Assembly (NCBI GenBank): GCA_031259795.1
Contig: JAIRLA010000204.1
Coordinates: 1-24,657, forward strand
Direction of reading: 5' to 3'
DNA length: 24,657 bases
From: Azoarcus sp.
GTDB taxonomy: Bacteria; Pseudomonadota; Gammaproteobacteria; Burkholderiales; Rhodocyclaceae
The notes below the pieces were generated by a model, which had not been told where the DNA came from, made no database searches, and was given only the letters and a program-made list of their open reading frames with translations. The position numbers and the translations under genes were made by a program. Within the stretch, counting starts at the first letter, position 1; every line of letters begins with the position of its first letter. Positions 1-8,029 of the stretch are shown piece after piece.

Positions 1-377
1 ACGAACAATTGAAGACATTGCTGAACTACTGGCTGCAAACGGGCAACACAGCCGATCCCCAGGCATTCGCCAGACGGCTGCGGGGCTTGTTGCCCGAGGA
101 CAAGGAGAACACGATGAGCATCGCGGAACAATTGGAACGGATCGGCTGGGAGAAGGGCCGTGTGGAAGGCCGTGTAGAAGGCTGGGAAGAAGGGCGCGCG
201 GAAGGTGAGGCGGCGGTGCTTGCCCGGTTGTTGACGCGCCGTTTCGGGCCGTTGCCGGAATGGGCGCGGGAGCGCTTGCGGCGGGCGGATGCCGCGCAAC
301 TGGAACTCTGGACGGATGCCGTGCTGGAAGCGGCCAGTCTGGCGGAGGTAGTGGGCGCGCCGCCGCACTCGCATTGA
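1..377 (+). CDS. Rpn/PD-(D/E)XK nuclease family protein, C-terminal part (DUF4351)
   Basis: The reading frame is open to the left edge (frame of base 3), so the 5' end and the predicted nuclease domain lie outside the window. What remains is a charged Gly-Glu linker (GRVE/GRVE/GWEE/GRAE) and a C-terminal domain with LARLLTRRFGPLP and a closing helix ending in SLAEVVG. This is the DUF4351 pattern at the end of Rpn-family recombination-promoting nuclease/putative transposase proteins. These are PD-(D/E)XK enzymes thought to cut DNA, often in multiple copies and mobile-like. The TTG at base 9 is just an internal leucine codon, not a convincing start. Convergent with the next gene. The family call is good; activity cannot be judged without the N-terminus. 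Confidence 0.75.
   Translation, partial: EQLKTLLNYWLQTGNTADPQAFARRLRGLLPEDKENTMSIAEQLERIGWEKGRVEGRVEGWEEGRAEGEAAVLARLLTRRFGPLPEWARERLRRADAAQLELWTDAVLEAASLAEVVGAPPHSH
156..203 (+). repeat. 12-bp tandem repeat in the DUF4351 protein linker
   Basis: Four in-frame 12-bp units (156-167, 168-179, 180-191, 192-203) encode GRVE, GRVE, GWEE and GRAE. The first two units differ at a single base; the last two have diverged. Such Gly/Glu repeats before DUF4351 commonly vary in copy number in this family. Confidence 0.7.
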
Positions 378-446
378 TGTTTTGGGCGCGGTGATGGAAT
401 CAGACGGAACCAGACACGGCGCTCATCTTGCCTGTTTGTGCTTCAT

Positions 447-3400
447 TCACAGCAGCACCCGCTCGATGCCCCCATTGCCAGCCCGCGCCACGTAATTGTC
501 CAGCCAGTTTTCTCCCAGTATCCCGCGGGCGATTTCGATCACGAGGTAATCGGCTTCCACTCCGCCCGCGACATCGGCGTAGCGCGCCAGTCCTTGCAGG
601 CAACTCGGGCAGGCGGTGAGGATGCGGGTCGGAGCGGGGCCAGCGCTGGCGTGCAGGGCGGCGACATTCTTTTCGATTTCTTCTTCCTTGCGGAATCTCA
701 CCTGGGTGGAAATGTCGGGACGCGCGACCGCCATGGTGCCGGATTCGCCGCAGCAGCGATCGGACAGCGCCACCGGCGCGCCCAGCAGCTTGCCCGCGAC
801 TTCCAGGGCCGGGTATTGCTTCATCGGCGTGTGGCAGGGTTCGTGAAAGAGGTAGTTCGCTCCGCGCGCGCCTGCGAGGCGGACGCCTTTTTCCAGCAGG
901 TATTCGTGGATGTCGAGCAGGCGGCAGCCGGGAAATATTTTGCCGAATTCATATTCGCGCAACTGGTCCATGCAGGTGCCGCAGGAAACGATGACGGTCT
1001 TGATATCGAGGTAGTTGAGCGTGTTAGCGACGCGGTGGAACAGGACGCGGTTTTCGGTGGTGATCCGCTGGCCCTTGTCTTCGTTGCCGGCGGCGGTCTG
1101 CGGATAGCCGCAGCACAGGTAGCCGGGCGGCAGCACGGTCTGCACGCCGAGGTGGTAGAGCATGGCCTGGGTGGCGAGGCCGATCTGGCTGAATTGCCGC
1201 TCCGCGCCGCAGCCGGGGAAGTAGAACACCGCTTCCGAGTCGGTCGTGGTCCTGGCCGGGTCGCGGATGACGGGAATGATCGCGGCATCTTCCAGGCCGA
1301 GCAGGACGCGGCCCGTCCGGCGCGGCAGGTTGCCGGGCATGGGACGGTTGATGAGGTGGATGACCTGGCTTTTGAGCGAGGCGCGTCCGACGGTGGCGGG
1401 CGGGATGCGGAGTTGATGGCGGACGAGCGGCGATTTGCGGGCAAGCTCGTGCGCCATGCGCTGGAGTTTGTAGCCCCAGCGCAGCATGAGGGTGCGCAGT
1501 ATGCCGATCAGGGCCGGGTCCTTGAGGGTGAGGAAGGCCATGGCCGCGATCTTGCCGGGGTTGAAGGCGCGTTTTTTCTGCTTGCGCAAGAGGTTGCGCA
1601 TGCGGATGGTGACGTTGCCGAAGTCGATGTCGACCGGACAGGGTTTTTCGCAGCGATGGCAGACGGTGCAATGGTCGGAGACGTCCTCGAATTCGCTCCA
1701 GTGCGCCAGCGAGACGCCGCGCCGGGTCTGCTCTTCGTAGAGCATGGCTTCGATGAGCAGCGAGGTTGACAGGATTTTGTTGCGCGGGCTGTAGAGCAGG
1801 TTGGCGCGCGGCACATGGGTGGAGCAGACGGGCTTGCATTTGCCGCAGCGCAGACAGTCCTTGATGGCATGGGCGATGGCGCTGATTTCGGTCTGCTCCA
1901 TGATGAGGGATTCATGCCCCATCAGGTTGAAGCTCGGGGTGTAGGCGTTCGCCAGGTTGCCGCCGGGCATGAGCTTGCCGCGGTTGAAACGGCCTTCCGG
2001 GTCGATCCTGGCTTTGTAGTCGCGGAACGCGGCCAGTTCCGCCTCGCTCAGGTAGTCGAGCTTGGTGATGCCGATGCCGTGCTCGCCGGAGATGACGCCG
2101 TCGAGCGCGCGCGCCAGCGCCATGATGCGGTCGACCGCGAGGTAGGCGGTGCGGAGCATGTCGTAGTCATCGGAGTTGACCGGGATGTTGGTGTGTACGT
2201 TGCCGTCGCCCGCGTGCATGTGCAGCGCCACGAACACCCGCCCGCGCAGAACCTGGCGATGCAGGGCGTCGATTTTTTCCAGGATGGGATGGAAGAGGAC
2301 GCCGTCGAAGATTTTCGAGAGCCGGGGCTTGAGTTCGGCTTTCCACGACACGCGGATGGAATAGTCCTGCAAGCGGTGGAAAAGCGTTGGATCGGCGGCG
2401 CGGTTGTTCAGTTCGCCCGCGTTGATGCCGAAGGCCTCGAACGCTTTTTCGGCTTCGCCCAGCGGCAGGTCGAGGTTCTCCAGCAGCCATTGCCAGCGTT
2501 GGCGCACGGCGCCGATGTAGGCGAGGGCGGCGTCGCGCCGGTCGCCGATCAATTCTTCCGAGGCGAGATTGGCGTCGCCCTGGTCGAGCGGCAGCGCGCC
2601 GGAGAGAAAGCCGGTGAGCGCGTCGCACAAGTCCAGTTTGTTGCGGATGGAGAGTTCGATATTGATGCGTTCGATGCCGTCGCAATAGTCGCCCATGCGC
2701 GGCAGCGGGATCACCACGTCTTCGTTGATCTTGAAGGCGTTGGTGTGGCGCGAGATCGCGGCGGTGCGCCCGCGTTCGAGCCAGAACCGCTTGCGCTGTT
2801 CAGGAGATACCGCGATGAAGCCTTCGGCGCCGCGCGCGTGGGTCATGCGCACGACTTCGGCGGCGGCGGTCATGACCGCGGTTTCGTCGAAACCGACGAT
2901 GTCGCCGATCAGCACCATCTTCGGGCGGCCGTGGCGGCGGGCCTTGGTGGTGTAGCCGACCGCTTTTACGTAGCGCTCGTCCAGGTGTTCGAGACCGGCC
3001 AGTTGCACGCCCGCCGCGTATCCATCGCCGCCGGGCTTGAAATGATCGGTGATGTCGACGATGGCCGGCACCGCCTCGCGCACTTGTCCGAAGAATTCGA
3101 GGCACACGGTGCGCGTGACCGGCGGCATTTTGTGCAGCACCCAGCGCGCCGCGACGATGATGCCGTCGGTGCCTTCTTTCTGCACGCCGGGAATGCCGCC
3201 GAGGAATTTGTCGGTGACGTCCTTGCCGAGTCCGTCCTTGCGGCAGCGCGCGCCGGGCATGGCGAGGATTTCTTCGCCAAGCGGGGCGCCGCGCGCGCCG
3301 CCGAAACGGCGCAGGCGGAAACGGACATCCTGTTGTTCGTGAATCTTGCCGAAATTGTGGTCGAGCCGTTCGACTTCGAGCCAGTTGCCGTCGGGCGTGA

Positions 3401-4322
3401 CCATCCGCCACCACGCCAGATTGTCGAGCGCCGTGCCCCAGAGCACCGCTTTCTTGCCCCCGGCATTCATGGCGATATTGCCGCCGATGCTGGAGGCCGA
3501 AGCCGAAGTGGGGTCGACCGCGAACACCAGCCCGGCGCGCGCCGCCGCTTCCGAGACGCGATCGGTGATGACGCCGGCGCCGGTGCGGATGGTGGCGCGC
3601 GCGGCAGCCATCGGCGATCCCGCCGCATCGGGCAAAGCGACCTCTTCTACCGGGCCGATGCTGGCGAGTTTTTCCGTGTTGATGACGACAGAATTGGCGT
3701 CGAGCGGAATGGCGCCGCCCGTATATCCGGTGCCGCCGCCGCGCGGAATGATGGTCAGCCCCAGTTCGATGGCGTCGCGCACCAGCGGCGCGACTTCTTC
3801 CTCGCGGTCGGGACAGAGGACGACAAACGGGTATTCGACCCGCCAGTCGGTGGCGTCGGTGACGTGCGCGACGCGGGCGTGGCCGTCGAAGCAAATATTG
3901 TCGTGCCGGGTATGGCGGGAGAGGCGATGGCGAATGGCGCGGCGGCGGCGCTCCGTTTCGTCGAACCAGCGCTCGAAATCGTTGACCGCCGCGCGCGCGC
4001 GGCCAACGAGCAAGGTGACGCGCTCGTTGCCCTGGCGGCGCTTGTCGACTTCGTTGACGCGATGGTTGAGCGCGCCGACCAGCGCTTCGCGGCGCTTGCG
4101 GCTGGCGAGCAGATCGTCTTCGAGATACGGATTGCGGCGCACGACCCAGATATCGCCGAGCACTTCGTAGAGCATGCGCGCCGAACGCCCGGTGACCCGT
4201 TCGCCGCGCAACTCGTCGAGCACCGCCCACGCATCCGCGCCCAGCAGGCGGATGACGATCTCGCGGTCGGAAAACGAGGTGTAGTTATAGGGGACTTCGC
4301 GCAGGCGTTGGTTCATCGTCAT
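447..4322 (-). CDS. DUF3683-type FAD-linked oxidase fused to Fe-S/CCG-domain oxidoreductase
   Basis: About 1291 residues from the ATG at 4322; a second ATG at 4316 is equally possible. Domains in order: an N-terminal DUF3683-like region (about 1-150); an FAD-binding PCMH domain with GGGTGYTGG at 195-203; an FAD-oxidase C-terminal domain with HAGDGNVH near 705 and [13 protein letters not shown] near 750; two 4Fe-4S motifs, [11 protein letters not shown] near 825 and [12 protein letters not shown] near 890; then two CCG domains (YFPGCG near 1035 with LCCGYPQ, and EPCHTP near 1162 with DRCCGESG). This is the D-lactate/glycolate dehydrogenase (GlcD) plus GlpC-like plan in one chain, so it probably oxidises a 2-hydroxyacid and passes electrons to the membrane quinone pool. 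The substrate cannot be read from sequence. The frame could extend to 4391, but that stretch looks non-coding. No strong Shine-Dalgarno site is visible. Confidence 0.88.
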   Translation of the reverse strand: MTMNQRLREVPYNYTSFSDREIVIRLLGADAWAVLDELRGERVTGRSARMLYEVLGDIWVVRRNPYLEDDLLASRKRREALVGALNHRVNEVDKRRQGNERVTLLVGRARAAVNDFERWFDETERRRRAIRHRLSRHTRHDNICFDGHARVAHVTDATDWRVEYPFVVLCPDREEEVAPLVRDAIELGLTIIPRGGGTGYTGGAIPLDANSVVINTEKLASIGPVEEVALPDAAGSPMAAARATIRTGAGVITDRVSEAAARAGLVFAVDPTSASASSIGGNIAMNAGGKKAVLWGTALDNLAWWRMVTPDGNWLEVERLDHNFGKIHEQQDVRFRLRRFGGARGAPLGEEILAMPGARCRKDGLGKDVTDKFLGGIPGVQKEGTDGIIVAARWVLHKMPPVTRTVCLEFFGQVREAVPAIVDITDHFKPGGDGYAAGVQLAGLEHLDERYVKAVGYTTKARRHGRPKMVLIGDIVGFDETAVMTAAAEVVRMTHARGAEGFIAVSPEQRKRFWLERGRTAAISRHTNAFKINEDVVIPLPRMGDYCDGIERINIELSIRNKLDLCDALTGFLSGALPLDQGDANLASEELIGDRRDAALAYIGAVRQRWQWLLENLDLPLGEAEKAFEAFGINAGELNNRAADPTLFHRLQDYSIRVSWKAELKPRLSKIFDGVLFHPILEKIDALHRQVLRGRVFVALHMHAGDGNVHTNIPVNSDDYDMLRTAYLAVDRIMALARALDGVISGEHGIGITKLDYLSEAELAAFRDYKARIDPEGRFNRGKLMPGGNLANAYTPSFNLMGHESLIMEQTEISAIAHAIKDCLRCGKCKPVCSTHVPRANLLYSPRNKILSTSLLIEAMLYEEQTRRGVSLAHWSEFEDVSDHCTVCHRCEKPCPVDIDFGNVTIRMRNLLRKQKKRAFNPGKIAAMAFLTLKDPALIGILRTLMLRWGYKLQRMAHELARKSPLVRHQLRIPPATVGRASLKSQVIHLINRPMPGNLPRRTGRVLLGLEDAAIIPVIRDPARTTTDSEAVFYFPGCGAERQFSQIGLATQAMLYHLGVQTVLPPGYLCCGYPQTAAGNEDKGQRITTENRVLFHRVANTLNYLDIKTVIVSCGTCMDQLREYEFGKIFPGCRLLDIHEYLLEKGVRLAGARGANYLFHEPCHTPMKQYPALEVAGKLLGAPVALSDRCCGESGTMAVARPDISTQVRFRKEEEIEKNVAALHASAGPAPTRILTACPSCLQGLARYADVAGGVEADYLVIEIARGILGENWLDNYVARAGNGGIERVLL

Positions 4323-4400
4323 CGTGGGGGCGCTGGAGGGAGCCGCATATTCTAGCGAAGCGCGCGACGGCGCGGCGCACCGCGTCTCCACGCGAACGGC

Positions 4401-4428
4401 TTTCGCCGGGCGGAACCCGTCCGCGAAA
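4401..4428 (-). terminator. strong hairpin between the FHA gene and the dehydrogenase gene
   Basis: A 28-nt near-perfect inverted repeat: outer stem TTTCGC/GCGAAA, one bulged C, inner six pairs including one G-U, and an AAC loop. It lies just after the stop of the FHA gene (4434) and about 80 nt before the dehydrogenase start. There is no U-tract on either strand, so it is not a classical rho-independent terminator. It may be an attenuator or an RNA-stability element. Confidence 0.4.
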
Positions 4429-4433
4429 CCTGA

Positions 4434-5414
4434 TCAGACGATCTCGAAAAACACGATGTCTTCCTGTGTTTCCCTGGGCGAGAAGCCGCAGCCGATGCTC
4501 CCGCGGCCAGAAAGAAGAAATTCCGCATCCTTGATGAAGCACTCTTCCTGTCCGTCGATTGCCACGAAACAGCCGTTGGTGCTTTGGTCGATCAATATGT
4601 AACCGGCGCGCCGGCGCTCGATACGCGCGTGCTGGCGCGAAGCGCGCGGGTCGATAATGACGATATCGTTGGCCAGCTCGCGGCCGATGAGAACGATGGG
4701 GCGGTTCTCCTCGACGAACATCATTTCATCCTGGCGCCGCAGGCGCAGGCGCTGGTTGAGCGAGGGGCCGGAACCGGAACCGGCGGCGGTGGAGATTTCG
4801 GAGGGCGGCCGCGGTATCTGCGCCCCCGGAGAGACTTCTTTTTGCGAAAGCGCGTCGACGTTGGGGAGCGGACGGAGCGAAGTCGCGGACGTCAGGGGGC
4901 CCGCGACCGGATTGCCGATGGTGAATACCGACCACGGCAAATGCTTCTGGGCTTCGTTGTCGAAAGCCTCCGCGCTGGCGAAATGCCGCACCGCGGGACT
5001 CAATTCGGCGACCACCGCGGCGCTGGCCAGCGCCTGCCCGGCGGCGCATGTCAGGATGATCTGGCGCGCGCCCTCCAACCCATCGCCCCGGCGATCGGCG
5101 ACTTCGCCGTAATGGAGACCAATGCGCAACCGCATCTGCATGCCGCTGACCGGCGGCAATTTATGTACACGATCGAGCGCCTCACAGGCGGCCATCACCG
5201 CGTCGTCGCATTGCCCGAATGTTGCAATGACCGCCGTACTGTCGCGGATGATGATCTCGCCGCCGCTGCCGCCAATGGCGAGGTCGACCCGGTTCAGGCA
5301 GCGCTCCACGGCGCGGTCGGTCTCGGCTTCCCCGAGCCGGGCGGCCAAACGGTTCCCCCCCACGATTTCGGCGATCAGTACGCAAAGATTACGGAGGTTG
5401 GACGTAGCTATCAT
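4434..5414 (-). CDS. degenerate class III cyclase-like domain with C-terminal FHA domain
   Basis: 326 residues from the ATG at 5414. Residues 8-165 resemble a class III nucleotide cyclase domain (LCVLIAEIVGGNRL, GGEIII...AVIATFG, LRIGLHYGEV). The first metal aspartate is replaced by Glu16, and the usual GD(E) loop reads ST at 59-60. The DAVNVAAR helix, which holds the transition-state Asn and Arg, is unrecognisable (ARQIILTCAAGQ). Catalysis is therefore doubtful. A Pro/Ser-rich linker (about 180-220) leads to an FHA domain (238-310) with intact GR (244-245), SRQH (259-262) and STN (278-280), so phosphothreonine binding is likely. No transmembrane segment. It lies 82 nt downstream of ttcA on the same strand and may be co-transcribed. 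The open frame continues upstream to 5879, but there it overlaps ttcA in another frame. Confidence 0.8.
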   Translation of the reverse strand: MIATSNLRNLCVLIAEIVGGNRLAARLGEAETDRAVERCLNRVDLAIGGSGGEIIIRDSTAVIATFGQCDDAVMAACEALDRVHKLPPVSGMQMRLRIGLHYGEVADRRGDGLEGARQIILTCAAGQALASAAVVAELSPAVRHFASAEAFDNEAQKHLPWSVFTIGNPVAGPLTSATSLRPLPNVDALSQKEVSPGAQIPRPPSEISTAAGSGSGPSLNQRLRLRRQDEMMFVEENRPIVLIGRELANDIVIIDPRASRQHARIERRRAGYILIDQSTNGCFVAIDGQEECFIKDAEFLLSGRGSIGCGFSPRETQEDIVFFEIV

Positions 5415-5496
5415 GTCAGACAAAGTGCTCGATAGATGCAGGCAATTATGATGACCATTCCCCGCCGTGAAAGCAAGTTTTGCATTGGAGTGTGAT

Positions 5497-6405
5497 TTAT
5501 TCCGTATAAAATTTGACAATACCGTAATCGCTTTCCGAAAGGGCCGGAACATCGGGAATAAATTGCTCCGCCCATTCCGTCCGCTCTCTTCCGCTTTTCG
5601 CGTCCGCCGCGTTTTGTTCGAGCGCGGCAAAATCGAAAAGGCGGCCATCGGCCAAATGAGAAAGCGCCACATTCCGGATCGACGAGGCGATTGATTCGAT
5701 ACGTCCGGGATAGCGCCGCTCCCACTCCCGCAGCATGGCCTTGATTTGCTGGCGCTGGGCGTTTTCCTGCGAACCGCACAGCCCGCAGGGAATGATCGGG
5801 AATTCGCGCGCGCGCGCATAGCGGGCGATGTCATCCTCGGCGCAATAGGCGAGCGGACGGATGACGATATGGCGGCCATCGTCGCTCTTCAGCTTGGGAG
5901 GCATGGCCTTGAGCCGCCCGCCGAAGAACATGTTCAGGAAAAGCGTTTCGAGAATGTCGTCGCGGTGATGCCCGAGCGCGATGCGGGTCGCGCCGATTTC
6001 GCGCGCCGTGCGATAGATGATGCCGCGGCGCAAGCGCGAGCACAGCGAACAGGTCGTTTTGCCTTCCGGAATCTTGCTCTTGACGATGGAATAGGTATTT
6101 TCAGTGACGATGCGGTATTCGACGCCGATTTTCTCGAAATATCCAGGCAACACGTCAGCGGGAAAACCGGGCTGGCGCTGGTCGAGGTTCATCGCCACGA
6201 TGCGAAAATCGACTGGCGCGCGGGCGCGCAGTGCCAAGAGACAGGCCAGCAGCGTATAGGAATCCTTGCCGCCGGAGACGCACACCATCACCGTATCGCC
6301 GGCGCCGATCATGTTGTAGTCGGCGATGGCCTTGCCGGTCTGGCGCAAAAGCCACTTTTCGAGATTCAGGAAACTGTTGCTGGAGGTGGAAATACTGGCG
6401 GTCAC
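5497..6405 (-). CDS. ttcA: tRNA 2-thiocytidine(32) synthetase TtcA
   Basis: TtcA is an ATP- and Fe-S-dependent enzyme that thiolates cytidine-32 of certain tRNAs. With the GTG start at 6405 the protein has 302 residues, close to the roughly 310 of E. coli TtcA. Visible hallmarks are the PP-loop SGGKDS (44-49), the CSLC pair (C119, C122) and the CGLC pair (C207, C210), which hold the catalytic 4Fe-4S cluster, and [10 protein letters not shown] at 145-154. No ATG lies between a perfect TATAAT at 6444-6439 and this GTG, which supports the start; the frame is open further upstream to 6747 but without family similarity. The Shine-Dalgarno site is weak. Upstream neighbour of the cyclase/FHA gene; no functional link is evident. 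Confidence 0.93.
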   Translation of the reverse strand: MTASISTSSNSFLNLEKWLLRQTGKAIADYNMIGAGDTVMVCVSGGKDSYTLLACLLALRARAPVDFRIVAMNLDQRQPGFPADVLPGYFEKIGVEYRIVTENTYSIVKSKIPEGKTTCSLCSRLRRGIIYRTAREIGATRIALGHHRDDILETLFLNMFFGGRLKAMPPKLKSDDGRHIVIRPLAYCAEDDIARYARAREFPIIPCGLCGSQENAQRQQIKAMLREWERRYPGRIESIASSIRNVALSHLADGRLFDFAALEQNAADAKSGRERTEWAEQFIPDVPALSESDYGIVKFYTE

Positions 6406-6747
6406 GGCAGAGGCGGACGGGCAAAAGCGAGGCAACGGATTATATCCGCCCCCACGCCGCCGCGAGGCGTTTCCGGGCCAGGACGCCGCCGGAAAAGCGC
6501 CCCAGGTTTCGACCCCGGCTTTTTCCGGACCGCCCCGGCAAAGCCGGTCCCGGTTGTCGCCCGTCTCTGCGGAAACAACAAGAAAACAGGAAACTCTAGC
6601 CATCGCGCGGAAATATGGCGCATACTCGCCCAAGCATCCACGAACCTGCGTGGACGGTCGAAATAACCCATACAAACAACGAATTGCGCACGGACTGGCA
6701 GGCTGCTCATGCCCCGCGCGCACGAAACCGAACCGCCGGAGAAGCAC
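6406..6747. other. intergenic region between ttcA and a small membrane-protein gene
   Basis: About 340 bases with no convincing gene. It holds the ttcA -10 box and, at 6515-6547, a set of overlapping inverted repeats: CCGGCTTT (6515-6522) can pair with AAAGCCGG (6540-6547), while CCGGC (6535-6539) can pair instead with GCCGG (6543-6547). Open frames running through here have no Shine-Dalgarno site or family similarity. Confidence 0.5.
6439..6467 (-). promoter_or_regulatory. candidate ttcA promoter with consensus -10 box
   Basis: On the minus strand a perfect TATAAT lies at 6444-6439 in a very GC-rich setting, 33 nt before the ttcA GTG start. The -35 position (about 6467-6462, CCTCGC) does not match consensus, so an activator or an alternative -35 contact would be needed. 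Transcription would start near 6432. Confidence 0.4.
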
Positions 6748-6897
6748 ATGGACACAAACGGCATGGAAAGCCTGTTTACCGCATGGGTTCTGTCGATGAT
6801 TACGGTCTCCGTGCTGGCCGCGCCATTCATTATCGTCACGGGATACACGGCAAACGCGCGCAGGCTGTTATCGGCATCCGGGGAACGCGGGATCTGA
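6748..6897 (+). CDS. small single-pass membrane protein, 49 aa
   Basis: I do not recognise this protein. The start at 6748 is chosen because GGAG lies at 6738-6741, six bases before the ATG, the best Shine-Dalgarno match nearby; an in-frame ATG at 6709 lacks one. The protein begins [13 protein letters not shown], has a hydrophobic run of about 20 residues (about 9-29, [19 protein letters not shown]), then a short basic tail with Arg at 34, 35 and 41. This layout fits a small inner-membrane protein with its C-terminus inside. No operon partner: ttcA is divergent upstream, and the di-iron protein gene is convergent downstream. It could still be a chance frame. Confidence 0.45.
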   Translation: MDTNGMESLFTAWVLSMITVSVLAAPFIIVTGYTANARRLLSASGERGI

Positions 6898-7117
6898 TGC
6901 GCGTTTCTTGCAGGCGCGGGCGCGACCACGCGACCGGACAGCATCAGGATGAAAATGCCGGGAATACATCCATGATGCCCTCCGCGCGCGCAATCCCGCC
7001 TTCACGCCAGCCTCTTCCGGATGGGGTTCCGGACCGGGGCGGGGCTCGAAGGGTCACGACAAACAGTGGCAACAGGAAACCATGTCCGGGCGCTCGTAAA
7101 AAGGATGGCGCGGGCGA

Positions 7118-7888
7118 TCAGGGAATCTGATAGTGATCTTGCGTCATGAGGTCAATGCCGCACTGGAGACCCTCGATCCAGTCGATGAAGCGGTTGACCA
7201 TGGCCTTGCCCACGAAACGCGCCCCATGCTGCGGCACGATCTGCTCGATGTCGAGCCTGCGCGCCATCTGCGCCCAGTAGCGGCAGACCTTGTTGGAAAT
7301 CATGTAGCGCCGGTGGAAACCGATCATGAAAGGGATGTGCTCGTCGAAATCGGTCACGGGCTTGGCGGCCTCGGCGTGATCGAGCAGCGAGACGCCAAGG
7401 TCGCCCGAGAACAGTATCTTGGAGACCGGATCGTAAAACTGGAAATTGCCTTCCGAATGCAGGAAATGGGCGGGCACGGCCTTCAGCTTGCAATTGCCCA
7501 ACGACACCAGCATGCCTTCATCCGGAATCCCGATGATACGATCGGAATAATTCCGCCCGGTCGTGAAATGCGGCAGGAATCGTACCCACAACTTGGAAAT
7601 CAGAATCCGGCAATTGGTCGTCACCATCCACTTGTTGAGCGAAGCAACGATATCCGGGTCCGCATGCGAAGCGAAAATGTAATCGAGATCGCGCGAATAG
7701 AAATAGCGCGCCATGCTCATCAACAGACCGTTGTAGGTCATGTTGCCGCCCGGTTCGAGCAGCGCGCCATGTTCGCCATCGACGATCAGGAACTGGTTGC
7801 ACTGCACCGCATGATCCGCCGCTTCGTCAACGAGGTCATAAAAAGCCAAGCATACATGCCTGCCGTTGTTAAATAGTTCAACCGCCAT
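7118..7888 (-). CDS. orphan oxygen-binding di-iron (MBL-fold) protein
   Basis: 256 residues, ATG at 7888. It resembles the metallo-beta-lactamase-fold di-iron domain of flavodiiron proteins without the flavodoxin or rubredoxin part. Candidate metal ligands in order are H75-x-D77-x-D79 (SHADPD), H141 or H144 in AHFLHSEGN, D163 in FSGDLG and H221 in PQHGARF. In flavodiiron proteins the first motif is HxExD, so Asp at 77 is a substitution. Family knowledge suggests O2, NO or peroxide reduction or sensing; the missing flavin domain means an external electron donor or a sensor role. No signal peptide or membrane segment, so cytoplasmic. Divergent from the ClC gene across 141 bp; convergent with the small membrane-protein gene. 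Confidence 0.75.
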   Translation of the reverse strand: MAVELFNNGRHVCLAFYDLVDEAADHAVQCNQFLIVDGEHGALLEPGGNMTYNGLLMSMARYFYSRDLDYIFASHADPDIVASLNKWMVTTNCRILISKLWVRFLPHFTTGRNYSDRIIGIPDEGMLVSLGNCKLKAVPAHFLHSEGNFQFYDPVSKILFSGDLGVSLLDHAEAAKPVTDFDEHIPFMIGFHRRYMISNKVCRYWAQMARRLDIEQIVPQHGARFVGKAMVNRFIDWIEGLQCGIDLMTQDHYQIP

Positions 7889-8029
7889 GATATTCAGACG
7901 TCCCCAAAAAGATACAGTACCCGCTGTTTACGGATAATAAAGCCGCACTTTACCGCAGAAGAGGCCCCCGCGTCACCCCGGTATTCTCTAATTTTATACA
8001 ACCTGACTTTTGTCACACCAGTTTCCGCC
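7889..8029. promoter_or_regulatory. divergent promoter region, di-iron protein / ClC transporter
   Basis: These 141 bp separate two divergent starts and are more AT-rich than the flanks. On the plus strand TATACA (7995-8000) is a fair -10 box, with only a weak -35 (GTCACC, 7972-7977). On the minus strand the AT-rich stretch around 7901-7950 probably holds the other promoter, but no clear -35/-10 pair stands out. Confidence 0.35.

Noticed and set aside
438..1769. A plus-strand open frame of 443 codons opposite the 3' part of the dehydrogenase gene
   Set aside because: Antisense to the CCG and iron-sulfur domains, whose cysteine motifs are clearly the real product; no ribosome-binding site or family match.
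1815..4355. A plus-strand open frame of about 846 codons opposite the dehydrogenase gene
   Set aside because: It has no recognisable family, its composition is typical of an antisense frame in GC-rich DNA, and the minus strand encodes a well-defined multi-domain protein over the same bases.
5415..5879. N-terminal extension of the cyclase/FHA protein
   Set aside because: The added residues are basic and serine-rich, overlap ttcA in another frame, and the cyclase-like fold begins right after the ATG at 5414.
6406..6747. N-terminal extension of TtcA
   Set aside because: It lies beyond a likely -10 box, would make TtcA over 100 residues longer than its family, and has no similarity to it.
6615..7130. 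A plus-strand open frame of 171 codons across the ttcA/di-iron gap
   Set aside because: Low-complexity His/Arg-rich product with no family or ribosome-binding site; the shorter membrane-protein frame inside it has a better start.
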